Below are positions 36,353 to 47,390 of a stretch of DNA of 64,000 nucleotides, piece after piece. Position numbers and translations under genes: made by a program. The notes below the pieces were generated by a model, which was not told the DNA's origin, did no database searches, and saw only the letters and a program-made list of their open reading frames with translations. The first letter of the stretch is position 1. Each line of letters begins with the position of its first letter. The stretch is from positions 10,566,802 to 10,630,801 of the forward strand of contig NC_058512.1 in NCBI RefSeq assembly GCF_020382885.2. The letters are read 5' to 3'. The stretch is from Scatophagus argus. Taxonomy: Eukaryota; Chordata; Actinopteri; Scatophagidae.

Positions 36353-37657
36353 CGCACACTTGGAGCAGCAGGTGTTAGTCTGGCAGAGGAGGGAGACAAG
36401 AGTCAGACTGCTTTCCCCCTGCAATCAGTCTCGGCACACTCCGAGTCTCCATTTGCATTTCCAAAGAGAAGGCGCTCCTTGATTGGCCCTGGAATCAGTA
36501 ATTAGGCCGTATTGTTTGCGGTAAATAGACGCTGCACTTGGATTGTTTGCAAATAGTCCCCAATGCAAAAACAACGAAAAAAAAGCCAATTAAGGACAAA
36601 GAGGGAGAGTGAAATGGAAAGTATGATTTTCTGAGTGATTAACAAATGCAAAGTGAATACAAAGTTGTCAGGATGAGGAATGTTTCAACTCTGGTCTGAG
36701 ACCCTGGTAAGTGATTGTCGTTAGATGTTTGCAACAAGTCAGAACCAAAATGATTAGACTTGATGCCTACTAGCACTTAACATTCTCATTTGCTCAAGTG
36801 AGGACATTTTTTAAAACCATTTTATCTCTGCACAGTATTTGTATTTTCCGTACAGTACTGACCAGGAATCTAACTAACCCTTTCTTGCGAGGTCTATGCA
36901 TACAGTTAAGTGGTATGTAAAATTTCATATCCTGCTTCATATTATTTCCGTAGATGTCTGTTCACTTTCTCTAATTCTGAGAGCTTAATAACCCTTTAAT
37001 AAACATTTTCTTACTGTACATACCCCCAAAGAGATCAGTGGAGCTAAATTAGTATCGTCTTCTTATCATCTTCAAACTGCATACAAAGACAAGACAAATG
37101 ATTTGCTGTGAGTGGATCGATGTCTCCCCGGGATCTTTACCTTCTCAGTTCTGTTTTTTCCTCTTGTCTTACTCTCTCGTCTTCTCTCTTTCCCCTCATC
37201 TCCTCCCTCCCCCACAGAGTCACACGGGAGCACCGAGAGAACCTCGCCAAGGTGGCCAAACAGTTCAGCAACAAGGCGAAAGACTCGCTGAGGAGAGTGC
37301 GATCTAACGCCATCGCACAGGTCAAAAAGGCAAAGGAGGGACACTCGGAGGACACCATACGGCTTGTAGAAAAACAGGTAGGAGATGGGGGAGAAAAGGG
37401 ACAACAGTTCTATCACACCCAGAAGCCAAAATGTTCATTGATCTTCTTCATAAATGATAGATCAGAGTGAGGAATGGAAGTTTCAAGGAAACCAGCGCTA
37501 AAGTGAGAAATTAATCATCAGTCGTCGTGTGTATTCAGTATATTTGATTTTTATCCATCTTTCCCCTTTGTCTTCGCAGATTCAGCAGTTATCAGACAGC
37601 ATTACAGAGGACATCGAAAAACAGCTTGCAGCCAAGACCAAGGAGCTGTTAGGCTGA
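27177..37657 (+). CDS. mrrf: Mitochondrial ribosome recycling factor, complete, 257 residues
   Basis: MRRF binds the mitochondrial ribosome after termination and, with the GTPase GFM2, splits it into subunits. Six coding exons are 27177-27348, 27481-27633, 31402-31520, 35620-35711, 37218-37377 and 37580-37657; all borders are GT-AG and phases match (1, 1, 0, 2, 0), giving 257 residues, close to the human 262. Residues 1-57 are Arg-rich and almost free of acidic residues, as in a mitochondrial targeting peptide. The RRF fold follows: VNINSALVEDIICLDEV, NIRTSP-like SIRTSPG, QISMKSPQLIMINM, the loop VPIPKVTREHRENL, and the long-helix segment SNKAKDSLRRVRSNAI. It ends KTKELLG, the usual C-terminus. 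The first exon is noncoding (ends at 23807). Confidence 0.96.
27481..27633 (+). CDS. mrrf: mrrf coding exon 2
   Basis: This exon encodes AKAKGQSAKVNINSALVE through NLSISTSP-type residues (SIRTSP), the first conserved helix of the RRF fold. The acceptor is TTCCAAG; phase 1 on both sides; donor CAG|GTATTC. Confidence 0.95.
27634..31401. other. mrrf intron 3 (between coding exons 2 and 3)
   Basis: Noncoding. It contains a pyrimidine-rich stretch at about 28970-29340, a short TG tract at 29400-29420 and a degenerate dispersed repeat at about 29798-29980. A 99-codon frame on the minus strand at 30439-30738 has no recognisable protein character. Confidence 0.6.
29798..29980 (+). repeat. Degenerate copy of a common teleost dispersed repeat
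   Basis: The wording AAAGGAACAGTTCAGCATTTTTTGGGG and, later, CAACAGCCAGTTAGCTTATAGG with GAGACAGCTTGCCTTGCTCTGTCC recalls an abundant percomorph repeat. Boundaries are approximate. Confidence 0.6.
31402..31520 (+). CDS. mrrf: mrrf coding exon 3
   Basis: This exon encodes VLDHIVVTTQDGKFPLNQLG and SMKSPQLIMINMSSFPE, part of domain II of RRF. The acceptor is TGTTTAG, the donor GAG|GTAAGG, with phase 0 exit. Confidence 0.95.
31521..35619. other. mrrf intron 4
   Basis: Noncoding. It holds a dispersed repeat at about 33540-34080 that carries the longest open frame of the window outside genes (173 codons), several TG/CA tracts, and nothing else recognised. Confidence 0.6.
33540..34080 (+). repeat. 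Degenerate dispersed repeat with an incidental 173-codon open frame
   Basis: The core CCTAACCCTAACTGTGTCGTTTTTGTGCCTAAACTTAACCAAAC is wording I recognise from a high-copy repeat of many percomorph genomes. The open frame 33540-34061 spans it but shows no protein domain, so it is treated as incidental. Confidence 0.6.
35620..35711 (+). CDS. mrrf: mrrf coding exon 4
   Basis: This exon encodes ATGAAIRALRESGMNLNPDA and GTVIKVPIP, exiting in phase 2 at AA|GTGAGT. The motif SGMNLNP is characteristic of RRF proteins. Confidence 0.95.
36309..36354 (+). repeat. (TGCG)n(TG)n microsatellite
   Basis: Four GTGC units followed by a TG run of about 14 units in the mrrf intron before coding exon 5. Confidence 0.9.
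37218..37377 (+). CDS. mrrf: mrrf coding exon 5
   Basis: This exon encodes VTREHRENLAKVAKQFSNKA, DSLRRVRSNAIAQVKKAK and EDTIRLVEKQ, the return helices of the RRF three-helix bundle. The acceptor is CCCACAG; donor CAG|GTAGGA. Confidence 0.96.
37580..37657 (+). CDS. mrrf: mrrf coding exon 6 (C-terminus and stop)
   Basis: This exon encodes IQQLSDSITEDIEKQLAAKT and KELLG, then TGA at 37655-37657. The acceptor is CTTCGCAG. Confidence 0.95.
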   Translation: MQQLSDSITEDIEKQLAAKTKELLG

Positions 37658-38311
37658 CTGTGATGGTCAAAACGACGCTGTTATCATTTGGTTAGAGCTG
37701 ATCCCACAGATGGACACATTAAACAGAAGCATCACGTCATTGTTCAAGTGTTGATAATTGATGGTGACTCAGTCAAGTTAGCGAGCCTCCTAACAGGGGA
37801 ACAAGTCCTGCAGCACACATTTTGGTACTCCTGGCACAAACCGGGATTTGGGTCCTGCTCACATCACTGGCAAAGATCTGCTCGTGGCTCCTGGGTGATA
37901 TGTGTTTAACCATCAGTGCATAAACACAAATTGGCACGGAAACAGCAACAACAACAGATTTCCAGTCACCTCCCTCCTCCCTTGTTACTCTTCCTGTCTT
38001 CAAACAAACATAGAGAGAGGGACGAATGGGCTTTTAATGGGATTTGCGGACCTCCTCCTAATCAAACCCGTTGCCACAAGGGCCGTCTGTTTATATAAAA
38101 CAAGCGCACCCGTCTGAATGTAAACTGGCTGCGGGTTTGTCTTGGTGGCAAGACCAAGAGAGAAAGGGAGAGAGAGTTTGTTCCAGAGACGCAGGATATC
38201 ATTAGCGTGTTGCCAAACATTTGTTTCGCATTGATTCGAAGTCTGTTAAAACATGCACTTGAGTTAAAAAAGGCCCGTGTCTAGGATTGATAATATGCCT
38301 GTTCTCTCGAC

Positions 38312-38317
38312 AATAAA
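38312..38317 (+). terminator. mrrf: mrrf polyadenylation signal
   Basis: AATAAA about 655 bases after the mrrf stop; the 3' UTR would run 37658 to about 38335. Confidence 0.55.
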
Positions 38318-40429
38318 GTCAGGAAAGCAACATTATTGATGGACTCCATTAAAGAAACACTGCTTTGTACCATGTGCGTCATCTTTCTCACTCTTGTTTT
38401 CTTTTCTTTTTCTCCACTTTTGGTTTGAAGTCGCCCCCCCTCCTCCATTAGTCAGAGTGATAATGGACTTTTCCTGTGTACAGATCTCCAGACTGTGGCT
38501 TCTGGCACCGCAATTGTCCATTAGGAAAAGAGGCTTTTTAATGTTGTGCACTTTGCCCTCTTTGTCCTTAAATAGCTGCACTTTTAAAGCTGTTGTCAGA
38601 CATTGTAGTACACGTAGTTGTGCAAAATGGATCGATCACAAGAAATGTTCGCATGGGAAAACCTACCTAGCAACACACACACACGCACGCACGTACGCAC
38701 GCCTCTGCCACACATGTCTCTCATCTATTTGCTGTTTACACCACCAAGAAGCTTTAACATACTATTATGTAGTTGGTGTCATCTTTATCATGATTTGTTT
38801 TATGTCCTCTGCTACTGCTACATATGCAGCCCACAAGGCAGACAAGTTTAATTTTAAAAGTTTGCCCACATACTTGGTCTTATAGTCACCCAGTCATTTG
38901 ATGATTACAGGACTGCAGCCTACTAATTAAATTTGTCAAAATGCTGTCCTGCTTATATTAAATGGAGGGGGAAAAGCAGTTGAAGAATAGGGACATTGCC
39001 GCTTCCACGGCAGTTTTTGTCATCTCTGGTGATAGCAGTAGCAATGCTAAGTTCCCCACTACAGGTTGTGGCTTTATTACATTTGCCTTGGCCCTCCATA
39101 CCCCTGAATGGCTCTGCTTTTAATGGCCTAAACAGACCAGAATCATTGGATAAACAAGAGTTTAGCAGAGGAGTGGCTGGGTCGGGACAGAGGAGGGGTT
39201 GAGTGGAAATGGCAGGTTTTTGTGGTGATTCTGGGTCCATATGTCAGCAATTTGAGGGCATTGTGTACCTTGGCCTAAAACAGAGGCTTCATGATCGATG
39301 GAGGGGTGAAAATCTCTCAAGTCCCTGGCGCGGGACACAGGCAAGTACAAGGAAATTGCTTTCAGCTGATAGCTTCATTTTGGTTGACATTTATCAAGAG
39401 AATTACCCCTGTTCCTTTCAAATGTTTACTACTACTACTAGCGCCGCATTTGGACATACATATGTGTGTGTGTATGTATGCATGCTAGCATGCATGTGTG
39501 CAACTGCATGTGTGTGCAGGGAGCAATAGAGGTTTATCTTTGTGGAAGTTTTGCTGTGTCCTTTGGCAATTCCGAACAAAAATATACAAGTCTAAATTAG
39601 TTCAGTAAACGTTAGATTTGATAGTCTCGCCTTTTATTCACTGCTTATGCATTTAGGGAAAGATAAGCAGTTGCACATTTTGAAGTTCTATCTTAAACTT
39701 GCAATAAGTTCTTTATAATGTTTAAATAAAACCATCAATATCTAATTCATGTATGGCAGAAATGGAAATATGAAAAAAATATGGCAGTATTTTTGCTGGT
39801 GATTAACTTTTTTCGGATAATAATGAATGCCAAAATGTAATGTAACAGTAGCACAACTATAGAAATCTGCAGGCTGACTCAGTAGTGTCTTTTATACAGC
39901 AGTGTCTGGCTAAAGTTTACTAACGTTAGCCAACAAAAGCTACTGGTGATACCGGTCAAAGTGATTTTGAAGCAGCAAAACTTCTGTGTGTATTAAATTG
40001 AACAACTGCAATTTCATTTTCATGAATCAAATTTTTGTTGCTAAGAAGAATTTACTTCTTCTCTCTAAAGTTGCAGTCTCACATTAAATGATCAATCAAT
40101 CATCAATATGGGAATTTTTGAAAGTGTTGCAGTGTGTTTATTGAATCCAATTTCATCTCTTTTCTGTATTCAGAAAGCACAAATATTCAACACAGCCATG
40201 GAAGAGAACATTTTAAGCTCACCGCCATGATATATTAGTTTGCTTTAAAAAAAAAAGAAAGCAATGTTATATGGTATAGTCACTGTGTGTGAGTGAAAGG
40301 AGAGACAGGATGTATATATGATTCCCCTCCGCTTCCTGTGATTACATTCTGAAGATCAAGCTGCGGTGCTCCTACAGCAGCTGAACCGCTGAGGAGGCCG
40401 CAGAGCAGGGACGAGGACAGAATCGGATC

Positions 40430-40430
40430 A

Positions 40431-40464
<34 letters not shown>

Positions 40465-40507
40465 ACAAACCTCTCATTCCCTCCTTCTCTCTCTCTCTCT
40501 CTCTCTC
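40430..40507 (+). repeat. (CA)n and (CT)n microsatellites
   Basis: A CA run of about 18 units, a short spacer and a CT run of about 11 units. Confidence 0.9.
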
Positions 40508-40799
40508 GCTGTCTCTCTCTTCTCATCACCTCTGGAGTGTTAAGAGCGTTAGAGTGTGAGAAGCCACCCTGAAGATCTCATCAAGGATCCAATCAGCGTG
40601 TGAATACGAAATGCACTCTTCTTCTTGCAATGTGATGATGGGGGGAAAGACATCGAGAGAGCCTGTCTGGAGTGAAAATCTCTGCATATGCAAATTGAAC
40701 TAACGGTTTAAATGGATTTGATGTTCATAAGAGTATCTCTGGCCCTTTCAGGGATGTAGTAACAAGCTCGCAAGAAATGAATATGTGCAGATTAGCCTA

Positions 40800-40850
40800 T
40801 TAATATTTATAATAAAAAAAAAAAAAAAAAAAAAAATTTAATATTTATAG
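40800..40850 (+). repeat. Poly(A) run of about 24 bases flanked by a 12-base direct repeat
   Basis: TTAATATTTATA occurs at 40800-40811 and again at 40839-40850, bracketing an almost pure A run. This is the structure expected of a target-site duplication around a poly(A) tail. Confidence 0.6.
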
Positions 40851-42643
40851 ACATAAGTGGTTGAACTGTGTGGCATGAGGCCTTGTTGTGCCCGATGTAA
40901 TGCAAGCCACGTTTAGACCTAATCCAGGTGGGTACTCTTACTGTCTCTAACAGGGAAATGGCTGGCCATTTTGGGAGGAAGCTGGATATCCTAATAATCA
41001 GGTAAACTAATACCGGGCTGTGAGAGTGTTTCCTTCCGGAGCTCTTGGTACGTCAGTCATTCAGAGAATTGCCCTTGTCTGGTCTGTGAGTCATTTTAAC
41101 TCAATGGAACGTGCACTGCCCGCCCCCCCCCCCCACACACACACACACACAGGTATTTAGAGAGGACCACACGGGCCCCTTTGGATGGCTCCTACACCCA
41201 TGAGGAGGCTCCCCGGCCATCATAGAGACCAACCAGACGCTCCAAAGCACACACCTCCTGTTCCTCAAATCTGAACAAAGCGTTCCTCAGTCTAAAGTGG
41301 TTAAACTGTCATTTCAAATCGTCTGGACATCGTGATTACCGGCATGGGAGGAATTATATATTTAGCTTTATGTCTGTCGCCATTTCCTCCCCCCGCCCTG
41401 ATCTGAAGTGACTAGCCAGTAGTGCCCTCGATACTACTATCTCTGAGGAGTTTAAACCTTCCCCCAGGAGACAAGTGTAATCAAGGGCTGCCAGCAGGAG
41501 GGAGGGAGAGAGGATGAGAAGTGTGTGTGTGTGTGTGTGTGTGAGGGGGGGACCTGTAGTCATGGGAGGGTGGAGGGAATGACAATGGACCCAATTTACA
41601 AAAACATCTCTACATCCAAATCCTTGAAGAATAGTCTTATTTAAAGAAGGAAAAAAATCTTTGGGATAACTTGTTTTTTGCTGAAACATTTTTGCATAGA
41701 ATTTTGTCAGCTGGACATTTTCAAAAAATAATATCCTAACCCTGTGATAATAAAATTGTCTCTTTTGACTAAAGAATAACAGACACTTGTCTCTCAGCCA
41801 GTGCTGGGAGGAAAACACTTTGTATTATTGCTGCAGCAAATAAAAATATGGAAAATTTGATTAGGATACAAGAATTGTTTTCACGGTTCACAGTTTACAC
41901 TGTTTGCTTTCAGCACTTAAAAAAATCTTCTTTATTAAGTAGCCTAATTTTAACTCTTCTATCAAGAGTTAAGAGTTATCAAGAGTTATTATTCAACTTG
42001 TCAAGTAAGTTTATTGACATAATTTGCAGATGGCTGCACTAGAATGAAGAAAAATGACACTTTATTGTAGAGAATCCCTGCATCAAATTATTTTGGACTT
42101 TTTTCACTTGTCTTTAGAAATAACACTTTCAGGGATCAATAAAGGACAACAACGGCTTGGTCAGATGGAATTTTTTTTAGTGCAGTAATTGCTTTAAGAA
42201 GCAGTTCAGCAAGAGAAAACACAGACTGAATGACTAATGATGTGTGGAAGCTGTTGGATGCAAGGAAAAGTGTGTGGGCACATATGTAGATATATTGCTC
42301 CTTTGGATTAGTTTATTGAGTCACTGTTTAGAAAAATGTTCATTCTTTTCCTATTTTTTTTTTCCACAATATGCTACTAAAAACAATTGTCCCTCAGTAA
42401 ATCCCCCTCCAAGCCTCCAGGATCTCATCCATCCTGCAGACTCATTCATCCTCAATAACGTCATTGCTTGCTCATAAATAAAAGTGACCGTTAGGAAAGC
42501 AGATGAACGCAGCCAACGGATTGGACAGGAAGCCAGTTAATCTGCAATCCAATCCGGCCCGAGTCTAGTGAAACCCGGCTCAGCTTGGCTGACCGAGGCC
42601 TGGGAGGAAGGAAGTGAAGGACTCAGGAAACAGTGTTCAGAGC

Positions 42644-42680
42644 TTTCACCAGTCATATCCATCACAGTGCGCGGGTATGG

Positions 42681-42720
<40 letters not shown>

Positions 42721-42745
42721 GTTTCACCAGTCATATCCATCACAG
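42644..42745 (+). repeat. 78-base tandem duplication containing a (GT)n tract
   Basis: The 24-base word TTTCACCAGTCATATCCATC plus ACAG starts at 42644 and again at 42722. Between the copies is a GT run of about 17 units. Confidence 0.8.
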
Positions 42746-45337
42746 GGCTCCGTCTCCAGGCCTGGGCAAGAGACATGGAGAGTCATTAGAGGGGTTGGGC
42801 GGCAGGCTGCTGCGCTGCACTTTAACTAAACATCTTTTCCATAAAATAAATGCTTCCAGGTTAGCGTGGGTCCCAGAGAACCCAGGTCACCTCGCTTTGG
42901 CAGCCACTCATCTGATCCCAATTACCAGAAGGACTGGGTCAGAGCCTGCGGAGACTATAAGGGTACAGACTGGAACTGTGTGTTAGGCTGGCATCCTTTT
43001 GGGTAAAATCAACACATCTCCATCCCTCCATGTGCCATCCTCCCTGTCACTGTGCAATACATACTGTGTAGTTCAGAAACAAATCATCTGTGATTTAAAA
43101 CAAGCCATAGTGCACACGTCTATAACCAGCATGCTTTATGTTTTTATTTTGGTTAATGTTCTTAAGTGTCTTGGTATGAGTGTGTGTGTAGTTCTAGTGT
43201 GATTGACCTGAGGACATGACAGTGGGACAAAGCTGGTGTGGGGATCAAACATTATCTGCAAGTGGAATATGGCAACCTTTGCACATAAATACATATATGC
43301 TTTCACTATTTACTGCATACAGTCCAGGCATGGCAAATGTATCTATTTGCATGGCACCTTTAAACAATTAGGCATTTCAAAGTGATTCAACTGTGTATGT
43401 AACATACTATGTATACATGCATGCCTCATCCTGCCATTCAGTGTCTTATTGTCCTTCTGCCTCTCTAATCAGTAGGATGTCCTTTATTGTGTTATGTCTT
43501 GACATTTTATCGGCTGCTCAGATAGAAAACTTCATACACATATCATGAACTGAATGTCCTTTCCCTCTATTGACTGTCTATAGTGGGGTTTTTTATTACA
43601 GTTACTCTAGGCAGATGTGGTTACCAGTTTAGGAATCTACTTAATAGAATAAATTCTGTTGCAACACAAAATTATAATATTCCAAATGCAGGATTTCACC
43701 CCCTATCCAGCATATTGATTACATTCACTGCAGTTGTGTTACATATATGAGAGTAACCTGATCTTGGAAAAAGAGGAAGAGTGGATCATGGTGATATATA
43801 TGTGCTGGTGCATTTGTGTGTTTTTGTGTGGACACAGTGCGCATTTACATCCATACATTATTGCATAATTGTTTCCTGATGCTCTCCTCTCCCCTGGAAT
43901 ATTAATTACCAAATGATGAAACCGCCTCTTTGGTCTCGGAGGTTGAGGCTGAAGGAGGAAATGGGGGCCGTGCATGTAGGAGACCGTCCTTTTTGATGGG
44001 GTTAACTCTCATTATGTGTGTGTGTGTGTGTGTGTGTGGGAGTAGGGAGTGGGGGTGATGGGAATGGGACATATCAGCTATGTCAGAGAGCAAAGTCTCA
44101 GGGGGAAGCATTTTTCTCAGACTGAATGAATGCTGAATAGATAAACAGCTTGACGTAGCTGTTGTATTTCTGGCGCTAATTAACACATTTTTCTCAGCTC
44201 CAAATAAAGTTATCTTCTTACGGAATAAAGTATGAAAAGAAATTGTTTCTATTTATGTGGTGCTGCCATTTTGGGCAGGACAGTAAAACAGTAAAGTAAA
44301 AGAGATTTTAGACTCTCAGCAAGGACCTTTCAGGTTTAATAAAGTTGGATATGTGAGGATTCAGACAAACTTAACCTGACTGAAATCTGTGATATTCACT
44401 GCCCACAGCTTGATCATTTTTTTTTTTATAACCATTGAACCTATAATCCAATATCAGACTCTATTGGCACTTTGATCCAAATCGACAAGCTAATAGTTTT
44501 GGAGATAAAACACGATAGGAAGCGAAAGATTCGACGCCACTGACCACTAAAATAACACAGCCCAAACAGTGTGTGGACGTAATAAGATAAAATAGAGAAA
44601 CCCACATAAATTAACATGATTTCATGGACACCTGAGAGCTTTGGCAGATCTCACAATGAGCCTGCATGGAAAGGAGCATGGCACCATCTAGTGAAAGTAG
44701 GATGTCAGCACGGAAGAGGGAAACCACACAGTTCTCTTGTTGTAATGGTTAAAATAAAGTGAATAACAATAAAATAATGTAAATAAATAATGTTTTGGGT
44801 TTTTTTGTACAATTGTTGAAAATGGAGTTCTATAACGTATAATATGTCTGTCCTTTTATATTGAAAGTGAGACTGACAAAACAGACCTCAAGCAAAACTT
44901 CACCTAAAAGCACTTAATCAGGGTTTAAATTGTGGCCATTAAAAGTGAATAGTTTCCGCACCTGAAGAGAAGCAGCTGACTAACAGTAACATTAAATTCA
45001 GCTTGTGTCACAATCGAAACAGGTTTTCATGACGGGGAAACAAAAAAACCCCTCTAACAGTAAATACTGTCAATCCCTTCTTGCATCACGAGCCACTTCT
45101 CTTATAAAGTATTTTCAGTATATTCCAAAAATCTTACAACACACAAAATACTTGGTAATTCCCATTATTCACATTTCTTAGAGTAAATCTCTGATGCACC
45201 GTGGATACACTCAAAGTTGAGATCCCAGTGTTTTTCACAGACAAAAAGCCTGATGTGTTAGCTGTGATTATGTTTGTGTTTACTGATGAAATCTGTATTG
45301 GACTGACAGTGCGTTGACTTAAGCCAAGAGTGAAACT

Positions 45338-45343
45338 TTTATT
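45338..45343 (-). terminator. Possible distal polyadenylation signal of the cd274/NACHT locus
   Basis: AATAAA on the minus strand in A+T-rich sequence. It would serve a transcript that includes the 45.8 kb exon. Confidence 0.3.
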
Positions 45344-45820
45344 TAACACACTAGAGCAGTCACTCAGATCTGTAGTGAACAGCCTTGCAGAAGGTGACGT
45401 ACTTATTTTGGAGTATTTAAAAACAATAGGTTTTATCTGATAACCCTTTTATGTTTCCAGTTCCTCTTTGTGAAATGCTGACTGATAAAAATTTTCCACT
45501 TGTCTTTCTCTGGACTCCTGAATTTCCACCGGTTCATGAGTAAACAGGGAAATTCATCAAAAGTGATACTACAGGTTTACAGACGTGCACACCTTACACA
45601 GCCTCACAGCCTCTGCAGTATCATCTGTGGTCATCAGGAGGAAGTTGTTAAATAATAAATAAATAGGCAAATAATTCCTGTTTGAAACGAGTAAAGGTGG
45701 CAGAACTTTGGCACAGTCTGTGTATATCACTATTTTCTTGTACATTAGGCTACTGTAAAGAATGAGATGTATACACAAATTCAGTAAAAGGAAGTAGAGT
45801 CTCCTGATTTCAGTCACCTC

Positions 45821-45945
45821 CATCTCCTGGAGGAAGTCGCTGTCTCTTGCTAACTGGTCCACTGTGTTCACCAGCCAGCTGAAGTTTGGTGTCAGGCAAC
45901 TGACATACAGCAAGTTTATCACTGTGGCTACAACCAAGGCCGACA
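45821..45945 (-). CDS. Possible alternative 3' exon beyond the NACHT exon
   Basis: The acceptor GCATTTAG precedes an open frame that would join in phase to a weak donor AAAAT|GTGAAG near the end of the NACHT exon (46918). It encodes SALVVATVINLLYVSCLTPN and FSWLVNTVDQLARDSDFLQE, part hydrophobic and part acidic. The frame may end at a GAG|GTGACT donor (about 45821) or continue to a stop at 45569. No domain recognised. Confidence 0.3.
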
Positions 45946-46635
45946 CTAAATGCTAACCTGGACACTGAAATGCTCCAGAGAGCAAAGAGGGATTGCATAA
46001 TTCACTTGAAGCAAACTTTCCCTATTACACATAATCACTTGACCGTATGACGATTTCATTCCAGTCAATATGTTCCAAAGCATATGTACAGAGAAGGTTT
46101 CCTTTCAATTTTCCAATCACATTTCATGCATCAAGACTTAGAGAGAGTAAGAGAAAACAACAGAAAGAGAAACAAGAAAACAACATGCAGATCATTGCTG
46201 AAAGCAGCACTTCTGATTTCACATGCAACAGAAGCTGCAGTGCAAAAACACACGCACTTCATGGAGCTCCTGACTAAACATGCCCGAAGGCTGCAATAAT
46301 CAGTACATCAGCAGAAGTGTGGTAGAAAGATGAGTCAAACATACAGGATAACAGGACAGCATGCTGAACGAATGAAAATCTGCATTACTCATACTCTTCA
46401 TGACATTTAAGTCATGTTACAGTTACAGCAGAAACAATAATAATAAAAAAGAGTTTATTTTTATCAAACATTACTGGAAGCAGAGCGCTCTCTTGACAGG
46501 AATACAGATAGTCAGTTCCCTTTTCACTAAGAGTGCACAGAAACTGTGCTTCGCTTGCATTCTATCAAATGGCCGTGAAAATGAACTTTCTTTTTCACAA
46601 AACAGAAACAGAAACAACTTCATTAAGTGCTCAGT

Positions 46636-46641
46636 TTTATT
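46636..46641 (-). terminator. Polyadenylation signal after the NACHT exon
   Basis: AATAAA on the minus strand about 255 bases beyond the TGA of the NACHT exon. Confidence 0.5.
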
Positions 46642-46894
46642 GAAAAAAGAGTTCAATGTGTTTCTCACCCTGTAAATGTACTAGAATTATTATATGTAAT
46701 ATTTCTCCTTGAAATGGCAAGCAGGGCTGTCAAGTAAAGAATACAAAAACAGTATATATTACATGTACTGAATTCACACATTTTGCAGCATATGTGGACT
46801 TCTACAAATTCTGACTTCACAGTCACTGTAAAACATTTCTATACATCATACAAATATTTGGTAAAACTGTAACAATTGCTAATGTCCCTATTTG

Positions 46895-47390
46895 TCACAA
46901 ACATTTGTGCCCTTCACATTTTGTGAGCTCCAGCACCAGTTCTGTTCCAACTTTGTCCTTGAGCATGGGACAGTGTCCCGGGCAGGCTGTGACCAGGACC
47001 CTGCATCCTCTTCTTTCACTTAGAAACCTCTGTAAGGACTCATCAAAAAATTGGTTCCCTTCTCTGTACCCGTCCAAGAGCAGCAGAACCTCACTGGACC
47101 TGGATAACATGGTCCTCAGCTCATCCTCTGTTGATATTTTTTCCTTAAGGGAAAGTTGGGTATTTATTTCCCCAAACAAGTCACCCTTCACTTTGCTGCA
47201 GTCTACATATAAGAGAAGTTGGATGATGCTGAGGTCGAGGAAACTAGAAAGGGCATGGTTGGGTCCTTCGATCCAAGAAGACACCAGGATGTAGGCTACC
47301 GTTGTCTTCCCGCTTCCTGGTGGTCCCTCAAGAAAAAGCGTCTCTCCAGCATTTGGGAGTAAAGCTTGGAGATTCACAGGGTGGCCCTGG
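46895..47390 (-). CDS. NACHT-type P-loop NTPase exon
   Basis: The acceptor is TTTTTGTCAG. The exon encodes GHPVNLQALLPNAGETLFLE, Walker A GPPGSGKTT, YVDCSKVKGDLFGEIN, Walker B-like EVLLLLDGYREG and the strand GCRVLVTACPGHC, then TGA. This covers the nucleotide-binding subdomain of a NACHT domain, which in NLR proteins powers oligomerisation. The usual D-G-x-D-E acidic box reads D-G-Y-R-E, and the strand normally ending T-S-R-P reads T-A-C-P. Nucleotide binding is therefore plausible, but hydrolysis may be impaired. The exon is far shorter than the single large NACHT exon typical of fish NLRs. Confidence 0.85.

Larger units (their letters stand above)
38336..45330. other. Intergenic region between mrrf and the cd274 locus (convergent genes)
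   Basis: No gene is recognised. It contains a CA tract (40430-40467) with a CT run, an A-run flanked by direct repeats (40800-40850), TG tracts at 41521-41542, 42683-42716 and 44015-44038, and a 24-base word duplicated around one of them. In mammals ptgs1 follows mrrf; no cyclooxygenase-like exon is seen here. Confidence 0.6.

Noticed and set aside
41354..41818. 154-codon minus-strand frame between mrrf and cd274
   Set aside because: Contains translated GT repeat, no domain and no matching exon partner.
45134..45349. 71-codon minus-strand frame after a TTCACTACAG acceptor
   Set aside because: Its phase does not fit the exit of the 45.8 kb exon, and it overlaps a likely polyadenylation signal; treated as 3' UTR or intergenic.
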